DNA of 64,000 bases from Micromonospora sp. Llam0 (lineage in GTDB: Bacteria > Actinomycetota > Actinomycetes > Mycobacteriales > Micromonosporaceae), in NCBI RefSeq assembly GCF_003751085.1, contig NZ_RJJY01000001.1, positions 248,001 to 312,000 on the forward strand, read 5' to 3'. The notes under the pieces were generated by a model. It searched no databases, was not told the origin of the DNA, and saw nothing but the letters and a program-made list of their open reading frames with translations. Position 1 is the stretch's first letter; each line of letters starts with the position of its first letter. A program made the position numbers and the translations under genes. This document shows, in pieces, positions 26,074 through 35,912 of this stretch.

Positions 26074-26490
26074 ATGACGACCGTCGGAGAGTTCATGACG
26101 GCCCGGCCGTTCACCATGGACGCGAGTGACATGTTGACGGCGGCGGCGCGACAGATGCGGGACGCCGACATCGGCGACATCATCGTCACCAAGGGTAGCG
26201 ACATCCAGGGGATCGTGACCGACCGGGACATTACGGTCCGGGCGGTGGCATCCGAGATGGATCCGTCGATGACCCAGCTCAGCCAGATCATCACCGAGGA
26301 CGTGGTGGTCGTGTCGCCGTACGACGACGCGGTCGCGGCCGCCGAGCTGATGCGGACCTACTCGGTACGGCGACTGCCGGTGGTCGACGACGGCCGCCTG
26401 GTCGGCGTGGTCTCCATGGGTGACCTCGCCGTCGAGTGGGAACCGGACTCGGTGCTGGCCGACATCAGCACCGACGACCCGAACAACTGA
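26074..26490 (+). CDS. Protein with two CBS domains
   Basis: 138 residues from the ATG at 26074 (GAGAGGAG upstream). It consists only of a CBS pair: TVGEFMTARPFTMDASDML with DIIVTKGSDIQGIVTDRDIT, then VVVVSPYDDAVAAAELM with LPVVDDGRLVGVVSMGDLA. Such pairs sense adenine nucleotides; the partner is unknown. Divergent from the phosphatase gene. Similar small CBS proteins are associated with dormancy or hypoxia regulation in mycobacteria. Confidence 0.88.
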   Translation: MTTVGEFMTARPFTMDASDMLTAAARQMRDADIGDIIVTKGSDIQGIVTDRDITVRAVASEMDPSMTQLSQIITEDVVVVSPYDDAVAAAELMRTYSVRRLPVVDDGRLVGVVSMGDLAVEWEPDSVLADISTDDPNN

Positions 26491-26546
26491 CCACCGGGCC
26501 CGCCGCCGCGCCCTCGGGCCGGTGAGCGGTGCCGGAACCCTCTGGT

Positions 26547-26610
26547 GGGTGTCCCCGACAGGTCTGCCCCGTTTCCCCGGCGCCCGGGTCCGGCAGACAC
26601 GGGGACACCC
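26547..26610 (+). terminator. Compound hairpin between CBS and NDH-2 genes
   Basis: GGGTGTCCCCG (26547-26557) pairs with CGGGGACACCC (26600-26610), and the inner TCTGCC pairs with GGCAGA. It lies 57 bp after the CBS gene. It could terminate that transcript or form part of the NDH-2 leader. Confidence 0.6.
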
Positions 26611-26643
26611 GCTTGCGCCCACCCACCCCGATCGGAGATCAGC

Positions 26644-27951
26644 ATGAAGCGACCACGCATCGTCATCGCGGGTGCCGGCTTCGCCGGCTACCAGGCGGCC
26701 CGTACCCTGTCCCGGCTGGCCCGGGGGTCCGCCGAGATCGTCCTGATCAACCCGACCGACTACTTCCTGTACGTGCCGCTGCTGCCCGAGGTCGCCTCGG
26801 GTGTGCTGGAGCCGCGCCGGGTCACCGTCTCGCTGCCGGACACCCTGCCCGGCGTACGGGTGGTGCTCGGCGAGATCGACCAGATCGACCTGCCGGACCG
26901 GCGGATCTGCTACGTCGACGGTGAGGGCGACCGGGCCGAGCTGAGCTACGACCGGTTGATCGTCTCCATCGGCAGCGTCAACAAGCTGCTGCCGATCCCC
27001 GGCGCCAACGAGCACGCGCACGGGTTCCGGACCCTGCCGGAGGCGCTCTACCTGCGCGACCACCTCACCCGGCAGATCGAACTCGCCGACCTGAGCGACG
27101 ATCCGGCCGAGCGGGCCACCCGATGCACCTTCGTCGTGGTCGGGGCCGGATACACCGGCACCGAGGTGGCGGCGCACTGCGTGAGCGCCACCGACCTGCT
27201 GGTCCGCCGGCATCCCCGACTGGCCGGCCAGCAGGTGCGCTGGCTGCTGCTCGACCTGGCCGACCGGGTGCTGCCCGAGCTGGACCAGCGGATGTCGGTC
27301 ACCGCGCAGAAGGTCCTCGACGCGCGGGGTGTCGAGACCCGGTTCGGCACCTCGGTCCGCGAGGCGACCAGCGACGGCGTGCATCTGTCCGACGGGGAGT
27401 TCATCCCGACCCGGTCGTTGATCTGGTGTGTCGGGGTGCGACCCGACCCGGTGGTGGACGATCTGGGACTGACCACTCTGAAGGGCCGGCTGGTGGTCGA
27501 CGAGTTCCTCGCCGTACCGCAGCATCCGGAGGTGTACGCGTGCGGTGACGCCGCCGCGGTGCCCGACCCGAACCGGCCGGGCGAGGTCACCCCGATGACC
27601 GCCCAGCACGCCGTCCGGCAGGGCAAGCTGGCCGCACAGAACGTCGCCGCGTCGTACGGGCACGGCTCGTTCCGCCCGTACCGGCACAAGGATCTCGGGT
27701 TCGTGGTCGACCTCGGCGGCGCGCAGGCGGCGGCGAACCCGCTGCACGTGCCGATCTCCGGCCCGCTGGCGAAGGCGGTGACCCGGGGCTACCACCTGGC
27801 GTCGATCCCGGGCAACCGGATCCGGGTGGCGGCCGACTGGACGTTGGAGTCGTTGCTGTCGCGCCAGGGCGTGCAGCTCGGTCTGGTGCCGCCGGCGGCG
27901 GTGCCGCTGGACACCGCGTCGCCGGAGCTGGTGCACCCGGTCGGCCGCTGA
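26644..27951 (+). CDS. Type II NADH dehydrogenase-like FAD oxidoreductase
   Basis: 435 residues. N-terminal FAD-binding GAGFAGYQAAR (residues 10-20), a second NADH-binding GAGYTGTEVA near 165-174, and the C-terminal FAD motif YACGDAAAVPDP. The fold and length match NDH-2, which passes electrons from NADH to quinone without proton pumping; a related ferredoxin/other reductase is possible. The C-terminus is amphipathic, as for peripheral membrane attachment. Independent of the upstream CBS gene if the hairpin terminates. Confidence 0.88.
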   Translation: MKRPRIVIAGAGFAGYQAARTLSRLARGSAEIVLINPTDYFLYVPLLPEVASGVLEPRRVTVSLPDTLPGVRVVLGEIDQIDLPDRRICYVDGEGDRAELSYDRLIVSIGSVNKLLPIPGANEHAHGFRTLPEALYLRDHLTRQIELADLSDDPAERATRCTFVVVGAGYTGTEVAAHCVSATDLLVRRHPRLAGQQVRWLLLDLADRVLPELDQRMSVTAQKVLDARGVETRFGTSVREATSDGVHLSDGEFIPTRSLIWCVGVRPDPVVDDLGLTTLKGRLVVDEFLAVPQHPEVYACGDAAAVPDPNRPGEVTPMTAQHAVRQGKLAAQNVAASYGHGSFRPYRHKDLGFVVDLGGAQAAANPLHVPISGPLAKAVTRGYHLASIPGNRIRVAADWTLESLLSRQGVQLGLVPPAAVPLDTASPELVHPVGR

Positions 27952-27966
27952 CCGGGTGCAGATCTG

Positions 27967-28200
27967 TCACCCGAACCGCAGGTGGGGTCGGCGGCGCAGC
28001 CGTACCCCGGTGGCGATCGCGACCAGGGCGACCATCGTGACCGCGACGACCGCGCCGTGCAGCAGCCCTCGGCCGAGGTAGCCGCTGTCGGTGTGGTCGA
28101 TCGCGTAGGTGGCGATCTCCCGGCTGAACCAGAACGGCAGTGCCCGTGCGGCCGGGCTGGCCGGGTCCATCACCATCTGCAGCCCGACGATGGTCAGCAA
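27967..28200 (-). pseudogene. C-terminal remnant of an ABC-type membrane protein
   Basis: An open frame of about 77 codons encodes LLTIVGLQMVMDPASPAAR, a short periplasmic-like part, one strong helix (GAVVAVTMVALVAIATGVRL) and a basic end. It reads as the last part of a larger permease: no ribosome site and no credible start. It abuts, in another frame, the truncated gene at 28194-28454. A large internal deletion with the junction near 28195-28205 explains both. Confidence 0.6.
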
Positions 28201-28454
28201 AGCTTGGTGACGTCCTGCACGTCGAGCCGGACCGGGCCCGGGTGGACCCGGCGCGGCAGCTGGGCTGGCCCGCCTACGCTGCGTGCCACGTCGGTGGCGT
28301 ACTCGGCCGGGGTGCCGAAGACCGCCAACGGTGGTTCGCCGCTGTCGTACAGGTGGGCCGCGGCCTCCGCGACGACGTGTCCGGCCAACTCGTGGTCGAC
28401 GCCGTGCCGGTGCAGCTCGCCGGTCAGGGCGGCCAGCCAGGTCTGCTGGTTCAC
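28194..28454 (-). pseudogene. Truncated HAAS-type/ABC ATPase gene
   Basis: 86 codons from a GTG at 28454 that overlaps the padR stop (GTGA). The first 65 residues form a helical HAAS-like domain (LAALTGELHRHGVDHELAGH ... FGTPAEYATDVA). The end, VRLDVQDVTK, looks like the first strand of an ABC ATPase, but the frame stops three codons later and no Walker A follows. Intact relatives would continue into an ATPase and a permease. It is therefore likely non-functional. Confidence 0.62.
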
Positions 28455-28789
28455 GAGGTGGTCACCTCCGGCAGGATCGTGTCGACGCCGGTGGCGAAGG
28501 ACCGCCAGTCGGAGGTGGCCTGGCGCAGCCGCCGCGCACCGGACTCGGTCAGCCGGTAGTACTTGCGGGCCGGACCGCTGGTGCCGGCGCGCCACCGGGC
28601 GTCGACCAGGCCGGTCCGTTGCAGCCGGAGCAGGACGGGGTAGAGGGTGCCGCCCTTGATCGGCCCGAGTCCGGCCGCCTGCAGCGACTGGGCCAGCTCG
28701 TAGCCGTACGACTCGTGCCGGTGCAGCGCCGCGAGCACGCAGAGGTCGAGCACCCCGCGCAGCCACTGGCCCCGCCGTTCCTGATCCAC
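28451..28789 (-). CDS. PadR-family transcriptional regulator
   Basis: 112 residues from the GTG at 28789. PadR winged-helix features: GVLDLCVLAALHRHESYGYELAQSL, GPIKGGTLYPVLLRLQ, and ARKYYRLTESGARRL, then a C-terminal helix. It is intact, but its regulon is compromised: the downstream exporter is a remnant and the palindrome 10 bp upstream is split by an insertion sequence. The upstream part of the frame beyond the GTG is insertion-sequence DNA. Confidence 0.85.
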   Translation of the reverse strand: MDQERRGQWLRGVLDLCVLAALHRHESYGYELAQSLQAAGLGPIKGGTLYPVLLRLQRTGLVDARWRAGTSGPARKYYRLTESGARRLRQATSDWRSFATGVDTILPEVTTS

Positions 28790-28798
28790 GGCCAGAAA

Positions 28799-28817
28799 GG
28801 TAGCAGCGCTATCTAGA
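28799..28817. promoter_or_regulatory. Left half of a palindromic PadR operator split by the insertion sequence
   Basis: GGTAGCAGCGCTA (28799-28811) plus TCTAGA (28812-28817). Joining it to 30578-30590 after removing the element and one TCTAGA copy restores a perfect 32-bp palindrome. It begins 10 bp from the padR start, the position of an autorepressor site. Confidence 0.75.
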
Positions 28818-30571
28818 CCCGTCTTTCGCACATGCGGTTGAGTGACTTGCGTTGCGGGCGTGCGGCTGGTTCGTTGCTGATCCATGAGTAGATCTGGTGG
28901 GCCTCGACGGGTGGCGCGGCGGCCTCGGACGCGGGTCGCCGCGACGGGTCGGGTGGAGAAGCAGCTGGGGTCGCTGCCGGTCATCGCGGACTTCTCCCGC
29001 CGGTTGGACATCGCGGGTGTGGTGGACCGGGCCTGCCCGATACGGGAGGTCGCCTCCATCAGCCACGGGCAGGTCATCGAGGCGCTGATCGCGAACCGGC
29101 TGACCAGTCCGAAGGCGATGGTCGCCGTGGCCGACTGGGCCCACGCGTGGGCGGTGGAAGAGGTCTACGACATCGATCCCGACCTGCTCAACGACGACCG
29201 GCTGGGCCGGGCCCTGGACGCCCTCGCCGATCAGGCCGACCAGGTCGTCGGATCAATCGGCGCGACCGCGATCACGGCATTCGGCATCGACGTCACCCGC
29301 TGCCACTGGGACATGACCTCGATCTCGCTGTACGGCGCATACGACCACGTCGACGACGAGTACCCCACCCCTGCCTACGGCCACCCGAAAGACCGGCGCA
29401 CCGACCTCAAACAGATCCAGGCCGGCCTCGCCGTCACCGCGGACGGCGCCGTCCCCGTCCTCAGCCGGACCTATGACGGCAACGCCGCCGAGATCGCCCA
29501 GGTCACCGACACCATGCGCGCTCTGCAAGCCCTGGCCACACCCCGCAACTTCCTGCTGGTCGGCGACTCGAAACTCATCTCCTACCCCAACGTCACCGCG
29601 ATGACCACCGAGCAGGTCACCTTCATCGCGCCCCTGGCCGCGTCCCGGGTCCCCGACGGGCTGTTCGCCGGCCTCGACCCGTCCCGGGCCACGATCGTGG
29701 ACTACGTCGCCGAACGCGACGAGGGCAGACCACACACCGAACGGTGCACCTACCGGGTCGACGAAGACACCATGGACCTGACCGGCCCCCGCAAGAAGGA
29801 CCCGGTACACACCCTACGGCGGATCCTGGTGCACTCCACCGCCAACGCCACCGCCCAGGCCAAGGCCCGCGCGCTCAGACTCGCCCAGGCCCGCACCGAA
29901 CTGGACACCCTCACCCGTACCGCCGGCACCCGCCACCACCGCACCATCGAGGCCGTCACCACCAAAGCCACCGCGATCGCCCGCCGCCGCCGCATCAGCG
30001 CACACCTGCACACCACGATCACCACCGACGACACCGGCAAACCGACGTTCGCCTGGACCTTCGACCAGGCAGCCCTCGACGCCGAAGCCGCCGCCGACGG
30101 CTGGTACGCCCTGCTGACCAACCTGCCCGCCGACATCGACGCCACCGACGTGTTCCTGCGCTACAAGGACCAACCCACCGTCGAACGCCGCTACAGCGAG
30201 TTCAAAGGCCCCCTCGCCGTCGCACCGATCTTCCTACGCAACAACCGCCGGATCACCGCCCTGATCACCGTGATCTGCCTGGCCCTGCTCATCTTCTGCC
30301 TCATCGAACGCGAAGTCCGCCGCAACCTCGCCCCCGACACCGAGATACGTGGCTTCTACATCAACGACCGCCGCCCACGAAAGCCCACCGGACGGCTCAT
30401 CCTGCAAGCACTCGGCGAACTCCGACTCATCCCCGCGCCCCCGAACGAAGCAGCCACCATCCCCACACCCGGGCCTCTACAAACCCGACTCCTGCGACTA
30501 CTCCACGTCGACCCCACCCAACCCCGCTGGCCATGACCGACGACCACCCAACCGCATGTGCGAAAGACGGG
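28818..30571 (+). mobile_element. IS1634-family-like insertion sequence (1754 bp)
   Basis: Terminal inverted repeats begin CCCGTCTTTCGCACATGCGG on both ends (23 bp perfect, 26 of 27 with one mismatch). The 6-bp TCTAGA flanks each side (28812-28817 and 30572-30577) as the target duplication, consistent with the 5-6 bp reported for this family. One transposase gene fills the element. The ends are intact, so it may still be mobile. It is inserted exactly in the middle of a palindrome. Confidence 0.88.
28884..30536 (+). CDS. IS1634-like DDE transposase
   Basis: 550 residues. The N-terminal domain (VEKQLGSLPVIADFSRRLDI) resembles DUF4277. The DDE acid residues are suggested by FGIDVTRCHWDMTSISLYG, FLLVGDSKLIS, and the C-terminal YKDQPTVERRYSEFKGPL, the usual E in this family. 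A late hydrophobic helix (ALITVICLALLIFCLIE) is typical. No frameshift or stop interrupts it, so the gene looks functional. Confidence 0.9.
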   Translation: MSRSGGPRRVARRPRTRVAATGRVEKQLGSLPVIADFSRRLDIAGVVDRACPIREVASISHGQVIEALIANRLTSPKAMVAVADWAHAWAVEEVYDIDPDLLNDDRLGRALDALADQADQVVGSIGATAITAFGIDVTRCHWDMTSISLYGAYDHVDDEYPTPAYGHPKDRRTDLKQIQAGLAVTADGAVPVLSRTYDGNAAEIAQVTDTMRALQALATPRNFLLVGDSKLISYPNVTAMTTEQVTFIAPLAASRVPDGLFAGLDPSRATIVDYVAERDEGRPHTERCTYRVDEDTMDLTGPRKKDPVHTLRRILVHSTANATAQAKARALRLAQARTELDTLTRTAGTRHHRTIEAVTTKATAIARRRRISAHLHTTITTDDTGKPTFAWTFDQAALDAEAAADGWYALLTNLPADIDATDVFLRYKDQPTVERRYSEFKGPLAVAPIFLRNNRRITALITVICLALLIFCLIEREVRRNLAPDTEIRGFYINDRRPRKPTGRLILQALGELRLIPAPPNEAATIPTPGPLQTRLLRLLHVDPTQPRWP

Positions 30572-30590
30572 TCTAGATAGCGCTGCTACC
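30572..30590. promoter_or_regulatory. Right half of the split palindromic operator
   Basis: TCTAGA (30572-30577) plus TAGCGCTGCTACC (30578-30590), the mirror image of 28799-28817. It lies 77 bp upstream of the F420-reductase-like gene, which may have shared this control region with padR. Confidence 0.72.
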
Positions 30591-30666
30591 TATACCCGGT
30601 CCGCTGTTTCCGTGCCGGGCGGGCGGGTACCCGATCGACAGTGGCGACCCGTCGGAGAGGGAGAGA

Positions 30667-31299
30667 ATGATGGACATCGGCATCATTGGCGCCGGCAACG
30701 TCGGCTCGGCCCTGGCCCGGCGGCTGACCGAGGTCGGTCACCAGGTGACGATCTCCGCGTCCAGCCCGGATTCGCCGCGGCTGGCCGAGGCGACCGCCGG
30801 CACCGGGGTGACCGCCGGCGACGCCGCCCAGGCGGCCGACGCCGAACTGGTAGTGCTGGCGGTGCCGTACACCGGGATCGGCGACACGCTCACCGGACCG
30901 GTCGCCGACGCGCTGGCCGGCAGCACCGTGATCGACGTGACCAATCCGCTCGGCCCGGACCACATGTCGCTGCGGATCGGTCACGACACCTCCGCCGCCG
31001 AGCAGGTCGCCGCGATGGTCCCGGCGGCCAACGTGGTGAAGGCGTTCAACACCGTGCTCGCCCCGAACCACGCCCGGCCGGTGCTCGGCGGCGTACGGCA
31101 GTCGGTGCCGGTCGCCAGCGACGACCTGGCCGCCAAGAAGACCGTCCAGGAACTCGGCACCCAGCTGGGCTTCGACACGGTCGACGCCGGCCCGCTGTCC
31201 AGCGCCCGCTACCTGGAGCCGGTCGCCGCGCTGCTCATCCAGGTCGCCTACGGCGGCGGTGCCGGTCCGACGGTCGGTTTCGCGCTCGCCCGCGACTGA
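30667..31299 (+). CDS. NADP/F420-dependent oxidoreductase-like protein
   Basis: 210 residues. The N-terminal dinucleotide-binding motif is IGIIGAGNVGSALARRL, followed by the pattern of the F420:NADP oxidoreductase coenzyme-binding family (LVVLAVPYTGIGDTL, VIDVTNPLG, NVVKAFNTV). The ATG at 30667 has GGGAGAG upstream. Substrate unknown; many actinobacterial members are annotated NADPH-dependent F420 reductase. Divergent from padR; the insertion sequence now separates them. Confidence 0.82.
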   Translation: MMDIGIIGAGNVGSALARRLTEVGHQVTISASSPDSPRLAEATAGTGVTAGDAAQAADAELVVLAVPYTGIGDTLTGPVADALAGSTVIDVTNPLGPDHMSLRIGHDTSAAEQVAAMVPAANVVKAFNTVLAPNHARPVLGGVRQSVPVASDDLAAKKTVQELGTQLGFDTVDAGPLSSARYLEPVAALLIQVAYGGGAGPTVGFALARD

Positions 31300-31356
31300 C
31301 CGCGGCTTCGCCCGCGACTGACTGCGGCCTCGTCCGCGACTGACTGCGGCCGAGCC
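31291..31356. repeat. Tandem repeat, 3 x 22 bp, spanning a stop codon
   Basis: Three 22-bp units (31291-31312, 31313-31334, 31335-31356) starting CGCGACTGAC, each with two or three substitutions. The stop codon of the oxidoreductase lies in the first unit. Confidence 0.9.
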
Positions 31357-31457
31357 CTCGGGTCGGGAAACGCGCCACCCTGGCCGTATGGTGGACGGGT
31401 GTCGTGCGTGCCGTGTCCGGCAGGACGGACGCATCCGTTGAAACCCGAGGAGTTCTA

Positions 31458-32927
<1,470 letters not shown>

Positions 32928-32934
32928 TCCACGG

Positions 32935-32971
32935 CCGTCGGAGCGCACCGCCAGACGGTGTGCTCCGACGG
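32935..32971. terminator. Convergent terminator between ahcY and the GH3 gene
   Basis: 16-bp stem with one G-T pair (arms 32935-32950 and 32956-32971, 5-nt loop). It lies immediately after both convergent genes. Confidence 0.85.
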
Positions 32972-32976
32972 CGTAC

Positions 32977-34428
32977 TCAGGCGGCCAGGCCGAGGGCCTC
33001 GGCGGCGGCCCGGCCGTTGGCGTGACTCGCACCGTACGTGGTGACGAAGGCACGCACCCCGGCCGGGCGCCAGGCCGACGGCCAGCCCATCTCCACCACC
33101 GCGACCGGGTGCCGGGCGGCCAGCCGTTCGATCAGGTCACCGGCACCGGGAACCCGGTGCAGGTGCCGGCCGACCAGCACCAACGGCCGGCCGTCGGCGG
33201 CCGCCGCGACCTGCTCTGCGGTCACCTCGGCCGGTGCCACCCGCAGCTGCCGGGCGTGGCCGAGGTGCGGTCCGAGGCCCCACGGCACCCGGCCCTCGGC
33301 GATCGTCGAGCCGGCGGTCAGCTGCACCACCAGTGCGTCGGCCAGCCCGTCGAGGGTGCCTTCCACCCGGACGGCGCGGCGGGCGGCGGCGTACCCCAGA
33401 TCGGCCGGGCCGGCGGTTCCATCCGCCGCCGGCCGGACCACGGCGGCCAGCGCGGTCACCCGGTCGGCCGCCTGCTCGACCCGGCCGACCGGCAGCGTCC
33501 CGTCGCCGATCGCGGCGACGATGCCCGCCGCGACCCGTTCGACCAGTGCGTGGTCGACCCGGGCGCCGATGCAGAGCAGGTCGGCACCGGCGGCCAGGGC
33601 GGCGACCGCCGCCGGGACGATCCCACCGGCGGCCAGCGTGGCGCCGCGCATCTCCAGCGCGTCGGTGACGATCACCCCGGCGAAGCCGTACTCGTCGCGG
33701 AGCAGGCCGGTCAGCGCGGCCCGGCTGAAGGTGGCCGGCGCGTCGCCGGTCAACGCCGGGACCCGGATGTGCGCGGTCATGATCGCCGGGGTGCCGGCTT
33801 CGACCACGGCGGCGAACGGCGGCAGGTCCCGCCGGCGCAGCACCGCCATCGGTACGTCGACAGTGGGCAGTTCGAGGTGCGAGTCGGTGACCGTGGCGCC
33901 GTGGCCGGGGAAGTGCTTGGCGCAGCCGGCGACCCCGGCGTCGGCCAGCCCGGCGACGGCCGCCGCCGCGTGCGTGGCGACCAGCGCCGGGTCGGCCCCG
34001 AACGACCGGGTGCCGATGATCGGGTTGTCGTCGGCGGTGTTCACGTCGACGGTCGGTGCCAGGTCGAGGTTCGCCCCGCAGGTGGCGAGCTCGTCGCCGA
34101 TCGCCCGGTAGACCTGCCGGGTCAGCGCCGGGTCGTCGACCGCGCCGAGCGCCGCGTTGCCGGGGTACGGGCTGCCGGTGGCGTGCGCCAGCCGGGTCAC
34201 GTCGCCGCCCTCCTCGTCGATGGCGACCAGCACGTCGGCCCGGGCGGCCCGCAGCGCGTCGGTGGCGGCCCGCAACTGCTCGGGTCGGTCCACGTTGCCA
34301 CCGAACAGGGTGTGTCCGGCGAGCCCGTCGCCGACCAGGTCCACCGCCCACTGCGGGACGGTGGTGCCGGGGTAGGCGGCGAGCAGGGTGCGCAGCGCCA
34401 GTCGCCGCAGCGCCGGGTCGTTCGGCAT
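32977..34428 (-). CDS. nagZ: Glycoside hydrolase family 3 beta-N-acetylhexosaminidase
   Basis: 483 residues from the ATG at 34428 (GGAGGGGGAG upstream). GH3 NagZ signature KHFPGHG at 171-177, nucleophile Asp256 in VIVTDALEM, and the substrate-binding AIDEEGG near 69-75. It has the second domain found in longer actinobacterial members. Releases N-acetylglucosamine from cell-wall or chitin fragments. No signal peptide is seen, so it is probably cytoplasmic. Divergent from a ROK regulator. Confidence 0.92.
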   Translation of the reverse strand: MPNDPALRRLALRTLLAAYPGTTVPQWAVDLVGDGLAGHTLFGGNVDRPEQLRAATDALRAARADVLVAIDEEGGDVTRLAHATGSPYPGNAALGAVDDPALTRQVYRAIGDELATCGANLDLAPTVDVNTADDNPIIGTRSFGADPALVATHAAAAVAGLADAGVAGCAKHFPGHGATVTDSHLELPTVDVPMAVLRRRDLPPFAAVVEAGTPAIMTAHIRVPALTGDAPATFSRAALTGLLRDEYGFAGVIVTDALEMRGATLAAGGIVPAAVAALAAGADLLCIGARVDHALVERVAAGIVAAIGDGTLPVGRVEQAADRVTALAAVVRPAADGTAGPADLGYAAARRAVRVEGTLDGLADALVVQLTAGSTIAEGRVPWGLGPHLGHARQLRVAPAEVTAEQVAAAADGRPLVLVGRHLHRVPGAGDLIERLAARHPVAVVEMGWPSAWRPAGVRAFVTTYGASHANGRAAAEALGLAA

Positions 34429-34570
34429 GTTCTCCCCCTCCGTGGCGTCTCCGCGGTCCGAGTGGCGCACCGGGGAGGCGCTGTTCGTTGCCGGTGAGTG
34501 CCGGGTCGTCCGACCGCCGAGGGTGTCACCGGCGACTACGCTACGGCTACTTCCGTTGCGGATGCCAAGA

Positions 34571-34590
34571 TAATAGTTAACTTTCCTAAA
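34571..34590. promoter_or_regulatory. Candidate ROK operator between nagZ and the ROK gene
   Basis: TAATAGTTAACTTTCCTAAA centres on the palindrome AGTTAACT (34575-34582) with TTAGGAAAG and TAT arms, a pattern often seen for ROK repressors. It overlaps the likely -10 for the ROK gene. Confidence 0.55.
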
Positions 34591-34607
34591 TGCTAGAGGA
34601 CGACCAC

Positions 34608-35783
34608 ATGGGTTCCCCGCGCCTGCCCGGCACGCCCCGGCTGCTGCGAGCGCTCAACGACCGGGCAGCGCTGGAGCTGCTCATCGCCCGCGGACCACTC
34701 ACCCGGGCACAGCTCGGCGAGCTGACCGGACTGTCCAAAGTGACAGCGTCGCAGCTGGTCGAGCGGCTGGAAGGACGCGGGCTGGTCACCCGGGTCGGCG
34801 AACAGGCCGGTGGCCGGGGCCCCAACGCCCAGCTGTACGCCGTACAGCCGGCCAGCGCGCACGTCGTCGGCGTCGACGTCGGACCGGACCGGGTGGTGGC
34901 CGCCTGTGCCGACATCACCGGATCGGTGATCGGCCGGGTCGAGCAGTCCACCAGGGACACCGATGACCCGGTCGGCGTGGTACACAACGCGGTGGTGCAG
35001 GCCGCCAGCAGCGCCGAGACCCAGCTGGCCAGCGTACGGCGGGTGGTGCTGGGCACACCCGGCCTGGTCGACCCGGCCAACGGCGACATCACCTTCGCGT
35101 ACAACCTGCCGCGCTGGCACCGCGGCCTGCTCGCCGCGCTGCGCGAGGACCTGGACACCACGGTCGTGTTCGAAAACGACGTCAACCTCGCCGCGGTCGC
35201 CGAGGCGCATGCCGGCGCCGCCCGCGACGTGCCCGACTTCGTGCTGGTCTGGGCCGGCGTCGGAGTCGGCCTGGCGATCATGCTCGGCGGCCGGCTGCAC
35301 CACGGCAGCACCGGCGCGGCCGGTGAGATCGGCTACCTGCCGGTGCCCGGCGCGCCGATCCCGCGCGACGTCTCCCGCCGCGCCAAGCCGGCCTTCCAGC
35401 AGATCGCCGGCGCCGACGCGGTCCGCGCGGTGGCCCGCGAACACGGGTTCCGGGCGGCCAGCGCGGGCGACGCGGTGCGGGCCGCGATCGCCGCCGGCAC
35501 CCGGGGCGGGCCGTTGCTCGACGAGCTGGCCCGCCGGCTCGCGCTCGGGGTCGCCAGCAGCTGCGTGGTGCTCGACCCGCCGCTGGTCGTGCTGACCGGC
35601 GAGGTCGGCCAGGCCGGCGGCAGCGCCCTGGCCGAACGGGTGCAGCACGAAGTGGCCGCGATCACCCTGGTCGCCCCCCGGGTGGTGGTCACCGAGCTGA
35701 CCGAGGAGCCGGTGCTGCAGGGCGCCCTGCGGACCGCCCTCGACGCCGCCCGCGACGAGGTCTTCGGATCCACCGTGGCCTGA
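34608..35783 (+). CDS. ROK-family transcriptional regulator
   Basis: 391 residues from the ATG at 34608 (AGAGGA upstream; an ATG at 34590 lacks a ribosome site). An N-terminal winged helix (ALLELLIARGPLTRAQLGELTGLSK-type) precedes the ROK sugar-kinase-like domain. The kinase fold (VVGVDVGPD, GTPGLVDPANGDI, GSTGAAGEIGYLPV) is recognisable, but the zinc ligand CxCGxxGC motif of NagC/NanK kinases is absent. It probably represses the adjacent nagZ in response to amino sugars. Confidence 0.88.
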   Translation: MGSPRLPGTPRLLRALNDRAALELLIARGPLTRAQLGELTGLSKVTASQLVERLEGRGLVTRVGEQAGGRGPNAQLYAVQPASAHVVGVDVGPDRVVAACADITGSVIGRVEQSTRDTDDPVGVVHNAVVQAASSAETQLASVRRVVLGTPGLVDPANGDITFAYNLPRWHRGLLAALREDLDTTVVFENDVNLAAVAEAHAGAARDVPDFVLVWAGVGVGLAIMLGGRLHHGSTGAAGEIGYLPVPGAPIPRDVSRRAKPAFQQIAGADAVRAVAREHGFRAASAGDAVRAAIAAGTRGGPLLDELARRLALGVASSCVVLDPPLVVLTGEVGQAGGSALAERVQHEVAAITLVAPRVVVTELTEEPVLQGALRTALDAARDEVFGSTVA

Positions 35784-35912
35784 CCCCGTCGCCGGAACCG
35801 CTGTGCTGCCACGGCGGTCCAGCCGCAGACCTGAGCAGCCCGTCGGGTGGTGCCGGCCACCCCGGCGCGGCCAGGTGGGGCGGCACCACCCCCGGCGTGA
35901 TTGGATGGTCCG

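Noticed and set aside
25786..27936. 716-codon minus-strand frame over the CBS and NDH-2 genes
   Set aside because: Both sense genes have complete motifs; the frame is open only because of high GC.
31357..31457. SAH or SAM riboswitch ahead of ahcY
   Set aside because: The region can fold and has CGGGT/ACCCG ends, but the conserved core of known SAH or SAM classes was not found.
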